From: Hyposmocoma kahamanoa
Taxonomy: Eukaryota; Arthropoda; Insecta; Lepidoptera; Cosmopterigidae
Assembly (NCBI RefSeq): GCF_003589595.1
Contig: NW_020656077.1
Span: forward strand, 3,928,136-3,992,135
Direction: 5' to 3'
Length of the DNA stretch: 64,000 nt
This document shows positions 58,480 to 64,000 of this stretch, one piece after another. Position 1 is the first letter of the stretch. Every line of letters begins with the position of its first letter. Position numbers and translations under genes: made by a program. The notes beneath the pieces are model-generated. The model saw only the letters and a list, made by a program, of their open reading frames with translations, did no database searches and had not been told where the DNA came from.

Positions 58480-58640
58480 CTCCACGAATGTGTTATAATA
58501 ATTAATAAGAAAGGTCGAACACAAAGAAAAATAGCTGCGATCTGACGGGACACGAACCCGTGTCTATTTTGCCAATCCAAGGCAACCGCTCTACCAACTG
58601 AGCTACAAATGACTCGGTCAAGACTCAAAAGTCTCGACTG
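58480..58640 (-). mobile_element. SINE-3 copy 4 with intact tRNA-like head
   Basis: On the minus strand the head (58612-58538) folds as a tRNA: D arm TAGCTCAGTTGGTAGAGCGG, a perfect 5-bp anticodon stem with loop TTGGATT (anticodon GGA) and a perfect T arm around GGTTCGTGTCC. The acceptor stem has one mismatch and end wobbles. The 3' side continues into TTTTTCTTTGTGTTCGACC...TATTAATTATTA, the tail shared with 17725 and 45232. So it is a SINE, not a tRNA gene, although its Pol III boxes look functional. Confidence 0.75.
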
Positions 58641-58839
58641 ACCATAGCTCAGGTACAGTCTTATGAGTGTCGACTGCCTTATTAATAATTTTAAAATGTT
58701 TTCCAAAGAGTCCATGCGATTTTTACCACCAGAAAATTTTAAACAAAACTACTTTTTCTTTTTAAATGTTATATTGTCTATGGTCGTGTAAGAAATAATA
58801 TTTTACCGCGCATTTTAAGAATAGGCGGGAAAGTTTTAA

Positions 58840-59090
58840 ACGTCAAATGAATCGTAAAGATGTCGAGTTTCATCAAGATAATGCCACACTACACACATCT
58901 TTGCAACGCCGTCAAAATAAGATAAGTGCAAAAAAACTTTTGCACTTATCTTGAGATATATTACCTCACACACGGTCTTTGCCCGATCTAGCCCCTTCAT
59001 ATTTTCACTTGTTTCGGTCTTTGCAAAATTCTTTGAATGAAATGACTTTGATAACGAAGAAATCTTATTGTTTTCTTTGATCATAGCTTT
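58840..59090 (+). pseudogene. Mariner transposase C-terminal relic
   Basis: The plus frame reads NRKDVEFHQDNATLHTSLQR, then, after a disrupted stretch with one stop, LPDLAPSYFHLFRSLQNSLN. These are the blocks around the second and third catalytic aspartates of mariner (DDD) transposases (FHQDNA.PHTS and PDLAPSD.HLF.SLQN); the third aspartate (APSD) has become Y here. The region between them is replaced by a perfect hairpin (58919-58952). No N-terminal domain or TIRs are visible. Confidence 0.85.
58919..58952. repeat. Perfect 15-bp hairpin in the mariner relic
   Basis: AAGATAAGTGCAAAA, loop AAAC, then the exact complement. It lies where the transposase should encode the stretch between its TRQ and PYSPDLAP motifs. 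Confidence 0.85.
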
Positions 59091-59099
59091 TATGGTGCA

Positions 59100-59460
59100 T
59101 TTTTAATTAAATTCAAATATGATACTTTGCCTTATTCTTTCTTACTTCTCTGTTTGAAAATTACAATTATTCACCGTGCGGTATTTCTTAATAATAATAC
59201 GGGCTACACATTCAGAAATACACCCAATATTACAACTAAGACAGAAAAGTGATATTTAAATTTAAAAAGAATGTAATAAAAAAAATTAAAAATCTATTTT
59301 TTTCTAATATTTTACAAATGTTTTAACATAATCCTAGAGTAAATGTGGTATATAATGACCCTTCGATTTTTAATTAAAGATACTTCTTAACCTGTATCCG
59401 GTAACCTGCCTGGCACCAATTTTAATTGTATTGTGTTGAATCCTTGATTGTAATATGATT
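59100..59460. other. AT-rich intergenic sequence
   Basis: Nothing recognised. Confidence 0.5.
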
Positions 59461-59468
59461 GATTCTAA

Positions 59469-59825
59469 ATGGCTTCCAGAGATAAGGTGTCACAGCTTCT
59501 CCTTTTTCCGAGCTGGTGACAGAGCTGCGGGGAACCGACGATGTCGCCTAAGAATACGCTAAGTAGGTAATACTCCTTGGCTTGATCGGGAGATCTCTTG
59601 TATTGGCTGTGGACAAGGAAAATATTGGTTATTTTCATTGACACTTTTTCCATTAACTTTTTGTATATCCGTGGTATATGATTCGGATGGACCCTTCCAT
59701 TGAAAATCAGCATTATAGCCTATACTCTTACTTAAGTGAGACTCTTTTGCGTACATCACAGCCGCACACATGTCAGTATAGTAGTATAAGTTGTGTAGTA
59801 AAAATTGTTGTTCAAATGTTTACTA
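59469..59825 (-). CDS. Unidentified minus-strand coding-like segment
   Basis: On the minus strand a frame is open from about 59825 to 59559 (88 codons; ATG at 59771) with a non-repetitive product (SIGYNADFQWKG, NQYFPCPQPIQ). Inside it lies TTTTCCTTGTCCACAG, a good acceptor, after which another frame stays open for 47 codons to a TAG near 59465 (DIVGSPQLCHQLGKRRSC). A GTAAGAG donor also lies near 59738. The parts could be exons or a decayed ORF. I recognise no family. Confidence 0.2.
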
Positions 59826-60073
59826 CGTTGTTTTATGTGTTATGTTTATTTTTATTTATATTACTTTAAGTTCCTTTGTTTCTATCCTATTCTATATTTA
59901 GTACCGTTATAACCGATATCGCAGTATCGAAATTTCACTTTGTAAGTCAAGCGCTATTGACACATACCAATGATCGCTGGCATACACGCAACTCGACGGG
60001 TGGTTTATAGACGTCAACGTTTATTGACGTTAGTATAATTATTTTATTACATTCAATTAATAGCTTGTAGAAG

Positions 60074-60091
60074 AAACGTTTATAAACGTTT
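60074..60091. repeat. Perfect 18-bp palindrome
   Basis: AAACGTTTATAAACGTTT. A related ACGTCAACGTTTATTGACGT lies about 60 bp upstream. Confidence 0.8.
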
Positions 60092-60342
60092 GCATTAATA
60101 TATGAGAAAAATATTTGCAATAGCGCATGTTAATTGTGTTAAAGAGCATAACTGACTTCATAAATCAGATTTATTACTATAAAAAGTCATATGTGACGTT
60201 TTTTACGTCAAAAACAGGATTTCTCTTAGTAATGTACGGAACTGTGCCCTTATTACATAGTTCAACAAAATAATATAATAACACAAAAAAACAACTGAAT
60301 ACAATTGTGCCCTTTAGTTCAATTCATGAGTCAAGTATTAAA

Positions 60343-60392
60343 TCACATTAAAATTAGTTACACTATGAAGGCTATAACTAATTTTAATGTGA
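60343..60392. repeat. Perfect 18-bp hairpin with 14-nt loop
   Basis: TCACATTAAAATTAGTTA and its exact complement at 60375-60392. Pairing can continue outward with a bulge (ATTAAA with TTTTAAT). Confidence 0.8.
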
Positions 60393-60728
60393 CTTTTAAT
60401 AATGTAACTGCTTTTATAAAAATAAATAATCTAATAAAAATAATAAAACCGTTATATTTTTTTTCTACTAAGTTCAAAGAACAAATTAAATATTTTTAAA
60501 AACTGCTGATTAAAACACAATGAAAGTTTCTGTATAACATGTGGTAAGTATTTATAACACAAATAAACTACGTAATATCAAATGTATATTTTAACTATTC
60601 TTTTTATCAGAAAAGCCTAAAAAATATTTAAACACATTTATCTACGAATTTAGAATTTGCTGCTTGTGCCTTTCTTTCTTTCGAAAAGATACGATTATAT
60701 ATAAGATTTCGAGAAGGAGGTTTGTCAG

Positions 60729-60790
60729 GAGCGTAGCAGGTGGAGTTCCATAGTCTCTGTCCACCCCCATAGGACACGCGTGAAAATATG
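60729..60790 (+). pseudogene. Possible LINE C-terminal fragment
   Basis: A plus frame reads ERSRWSSIVSVHPHRTRV, which resembles the last residues of insect LINE polyproteins (DR.RWR..V). Only about 20 codons. Confidence 0.3.
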
Positions 60791-60826
60791 CATGCTTGTA
60801 TATATATAATATCTAATATTTTTGAG

Positions 60827-60995
60827 TAGCAGTAGAGCTCCTAGTCAAAGAATTCGTCCAGGGAAGCACTGCCGCTCTTGGTCTGATCTTTGCTATTTAA
60901 AGCTCTGAGTGGCACTGCCACTGTTATGGACAGGCGTGTAGATTACCATCAGGCACACGACTTGTTCGTTCCGTCACTTGATATTATAAAAATAT
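60827..60995 (-). repeat. Family A repeat, internally deleted copy
   Basis: Both ends present (GCAGTAGAGCTCC..., ...CACTTGATATTATAAAAATA); about 130 bp of the middle are lost. Confidence 0.75.
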
Positions 60996-61028
60996 ATATA
61001 AATAGTCGATCTAAACATAACGATGACT

Positions 61029-61520
61029 GAAGGCTTTAGCCGGTCGTACTTAACATTAAAATAAACGTGTTTTCATTCGGAAATACATACATGCACAATA
61101 ACAATTTTTTTTATTATCACCAAATAGCTTGTAACGTAGTTATTAAGATGTACATTTAGAAGTACTAACGGCTTTAGCCGGTTGTACTTATCATTAACTT
61201 AAACGTATTTATATTTGGAAATACAATAATAATATTTTTTACTGTCACCAAATAGCTTGTAATATGTTATTAAGCTGTAAATTTAGTAGTACTAACGGCT
61301 TTAACCGGTCTTTCATTTCATAATAACGTTTTTTACTTTTGCCAAATAGCTTACAACATATATGTAGCAACTATGAGCCTGTAAATTTAAAGATGCTAAT
61401 AGTTTAAGCCGATCGTACTTATCGTTAACATAAATGTTTTTACAATTGGACATACATGCATAATAATAATATTTTTATTGTCGCAAATAGCTTATAGCAT
61501 TCGTTTGTATAACATGTGTT
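61029..61520 (+). repeat. Decayed minisatellite, four units of about 104-138 bp
   Basis: Units begin at about 61032, 61170, 61297 and 61401 with GGCTTTAGCCGGTCGTACTT-like sequence and share AATAATAATATTTTT and CCAAATAGCTTGTAA in the same order. Unit length varies by indels. No coding potential. Confidence 0.85.
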
Positions 61521-61524
61521 AAGT

Positions 61525-63045
61525 AACCATTGCTTTGTGTCAAATTTTAACCACAATTATGGTCTTTTTTCAATTAAATATACGTATTATTTACTCCGCA
61601 CAGGTTATGTAGGTCATGGTATGTATGTACTAGAATAATTATTGAGAATTATTTGTCCGGACTTATGAGTGAAATGAGCGTATAAATTAAGCATTACATG
61701 ACTACTATGTGTATAAGAAAGAGATACAATAAGAATTGCATCCCAACAACAATCGTGTAATACAAACCCACTAACAAGTAATGCGATGATATACATACCA
61801 TTGAAACAAAAACCTTATTACCTATTAACATAGCGATAAATATTATTATAACACTGCACCGGCTGAATCATATACACAAAGCAAGAGGAAATATAATGCA
61901 AAGTCGACTGAAAACCGTTGGGTTAAGGCATAATTTTGATTGGCAATGTTAGAACAGTGAAAGTACTGGCGGTTATTGCATAATACCGGTTCACCTCGGA
62001 CGTTGAACGTGGTGCAGTTTTAATTCACCATCCATTGAAAACATTCAGCCATACTTTTATATATATTATAAAACAGATTAAAAATTTTACAAGTGACAAA
62101 AATGTATAAAGGACTTTTTAACCAAAATATAATCTTCCACAGACAAAACGCCGAATTTTTTTTTATAACTTTTATATTGCATTGAACTCTAAATATATTT
62201 TGCAATAAAAAATCGATTATGTAATCTTTGGAGTTACTTACGAACACTTTCATTTTCCAGATTGCGCAATAATTTTGTACATGTACTAAATACCGTTTCC
62301 CCTTCCCCTTCAATATTAATTTGCATTAAGCAAATAGTACCTACGTACCAAATTGAGATGTAATTGTCCATAGCCTAAATTTCTTGGCACAGCGATGACC
62401 TTGCTGAATGCGATTTCACATTTTAATGATGATTATGGCAACGGTAATGACTAACTTGATCAGCGATTGCTAAATTCCTGTCATTATAAACAAATTTCGA
62501 CAGTTTAAGAATTTTGTAAGTTATTTTTTATATAAAATGGACAGTGTAAGTATTGTGTGTCTAGTAGTATTTTTATTCATTCACAGTGCCACAATTGCAA
62601 TGCATAGAAAACATTCGCAAATTGCAATTGCAATAAAAATCGCTACGTTATGGTATAACACCGTGTCACACGTAAATGTACTACAATATCTTCGCAGTTG
62701 CTGGACGAGTATGTAAAGCTGAGATGACCCAGCTAGTTGCGTGACTATTACATCGGTGGCCTACTTGCGAATTTGACGACCGACTGACGAGCTGTACTAC
62801 GTTGTACGAACGCACGAACATACGAACTTCTGCTGTCAAAGGCCTGCGCAGTCTACTATCTAACTACGACAATCACTTCCACTAATTTGGTAAATTTAGC
62901 ATTCGACCTCCATCTCACCTGATGATAAGTGACGAGATCTGCAATGGAGCATGTACACGTGTACAAGGTTATTTGTAAAATACTAACAACACGACAATAT
63001 TACTATCATCAGCAATAAATTTGTTCCATGATTTTGAATAAATCT
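61525..63045. other. Intergenic, no gene recognised
   Basis: AT-rich with a more balanced part at 62620-62850 rich in GCAATTGC and TACGAAC motifs, possibly another MITE, though ends were not found. Confidence 0.45.
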
Positions 63046-63051
63046 AATAGC

Positions 63052-63340
63052 GGCAGTAGAGCTCCTTGTGAAAGAGTTCGTCTAGGGAAGTACTGCCACC
63101 TTGTCTACTACAGCCGCCAAGCAGTAATGTTAACATTACTTTGTTCAAAGGTTTTGATGAAATTACAGGCACATGGGATTTGTCAACTTATGTCTCAGAG
63201 TGACGAACGCAATGGCAGTGAGCCTCAGAACTTTGTGATTTAAAGAGCTGTGTGGCACTGCAACTGTTATGGGCAGGCGTATAGCTTACCAGGCGCGCGA
63301 CTTGTTCGTCCCGTCACTTGATATTATAAAAAAAATTTCG
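63052..63340 (-). repeat. Family A repeat, near full length
   Basis: GGCAGTAGAGCTCCTTGTGA to CACTTGATATTATAAAAAAA. The second stem-loop is perfect here (AGTAATGTTAACATTACT). Confidence 0.8.
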
Positions 63341-63354
63341 TCACATTTTACACA

Positions 63355-63420
63355 CATACGTATGCTCACGCCCTAGTCCCACAGGAGGGGTAAGCAAAGA
63401 CCACTTTCCTCTATCCTGAC
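63355..63420 (+). repeat. Dispersed lepidopteran repeat fragment
   Basis: GCTCACGCCCTAGTCCCACA and GGGGTAAGCAAAGACCACTT resemble a common lepidopteran repeat. No second copy in this window. Confidence 0.4.
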
Positions 63421-63696
63421 ACATTTTACTTTTGTAAATATTTCAATAGATAACGATCTAAACGGTGACAACTCTACGCATATGTTTTGTAAAAAGACGT
63501 GGAACAAAAGTTGTTGCTTATGAAGTTAGCAATATAGTCCTGCGAGGTTGTCAGTGTTTTACAAATCAGCCTGTATAATGCCTATTCACTCTCGTCCTGA
63601 GACATTTTAATATTAAGCTGTTATAGAAGATATAACACAGTCCCATTACAAAGCTCCTACTTTAAGTAGCAACAGTATACCAATTACTAACCATAA

Positions 63697-64000
63697 TTTA
63701 AACTGAAAAACACGACAACAGTAAAGTCTAATCGTTTCCATGTAGTACATCAGAATATTCAAGCCTTTTCTAGCAAAACATTAGAAATAAGTGTTTTTTG
63801 CACGATATTTCCGTTGACGTGTTTTGTGTTACAGAACATTGGCTGAAAAACTACGAAGCAATTAACAACTTAGAAAATCATGGAATAGTCAGTTCGTTCA
63901 TAAGAAAGAACTTAAGTAGAGGCGGATCTATGATTATTATTAACTTAAAATTTAAAGAGCGTAAGGATATCACAGATCTTTCTACTGAACGAACTATTGA
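63697..64000 (+). pseudogene. LINE ORF2 endonuclease domain, frameshifted, runs off the window
   Basis: One frame (63697-63800) reads RFHVVHQNIQAFSSKTLEI, the start of an apurinic-like endonuclease domain (HQNIQ.LSSK). The homology continues in another frame from 63804: DISVDVFCVTEHWLKNYEAI, then SFIRKNLSRGGSMIII, KERKDI and ERTI at the window end. TEHWL contains the endonuclease E (motif E.W). The frames differ by a one-base indel near 63801. Such LINEs carry the endonuclease upstream of the reverse transcriptase, so the RT would lie beyond 64000. The RT fragments at 31691 and 34801 are from other copies. Confidence 0.85.

Noticed and set aside
58538..58612. A tRNA gene on the minus strand
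   Set aside because: The fold is good, but the acceptor stem is flawed, a GGA anticodon lacks the long variable arm of serine tRNAs, and the 3' side continues into the SINE-3 tail shared with 17725 and 45232.
61029..61520. A CRISPR-like repeat array
   Set aside because: Units are over 100 bp, variable in length, without unique spacers, and the sequence is eukaryotic.

Overview
The window looks like AT-rich, repeat-dominated euchromatin from an insect, most likely a moth or butterfly. That call rests on dispersed repeats whose sequences I recognise as typical of lepidopteran genomes, on tRNA-derived SINEs, and on LINE, mariner and Ty3/gypsy relics. I cannot name the species. No complete host gene is visible. 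Nearly all of the short open frames are chance openings or lie inside repeats.

Layout: 0-3.4 kb holds two copies of a tRNA-headed SINE (SINE-1), two GC-rich MITEs, a palindromic element (family E) and a tandem dimer of family B. 5.9-14.9 kb carries family A and family B copies, a polyA-tailed retrotransposed fragment with target-site duplications, an 80-bp-TIR MITE and a TTAA-flanked MITE nested in family A. 16.7 kb has a 140-bp (GT)n tract. 17.6-24.8 kb has SINE-2/SINE-3 copies, a fold-back, a LINE 3' end and more family A. 26.3-26.6 kb is a GC-rich island with the best, but weak, hints of host exons. 27.5-28.0 kb is a MITE nested within a MITE.

29.0-30.4 kb is the longest coding segment: a Ty3/gypsy-type remnant with a CCHC zinc knuckle, an aspartic protease and a reverse transcriptase (YLDD), broken by an upstream stop, one frameshift and loss of everything beyond the RT. 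31.7-35.2 kb holds two decayed LINE reverse-transcriptase C-termini on the minus strand. 36.6 kb and 44.1 kb show one TTA-flanked MITE family inserted into two different older repeats. 42.9 kb is an internally deleted mariner-like element with 40-bp TIRs and a TA target. 43.5 kb is a two-unit tandem duplication with an inverted relative at 46.9 kb. 49-58 kb has further MITEs, a second polyA-tailed insertion with a perfect 16-bp target duplication, and a possible terminal exon. 58.8 kb is a mariner transposase relic containing a perfect hairpin. 61.0-61.5 kb is a decayed four-unit minisatellite. The window ends inside a LINE endonuclease domain.

Function: most of what can be read here is mobile DNA and its decay. 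The non-autonomous families dominate: family A alone has about 23 copies in 64 kb. They are flanked by TTA, TTAA or TA duplications, so several unrelated transposases must have supplied mobility from elsewhere. The observations most worth following are the two conserved stem-loops inside family A, the set of MITEs that each carry a private GC-rich motif array, and the hairpins that look like local template-switch products.
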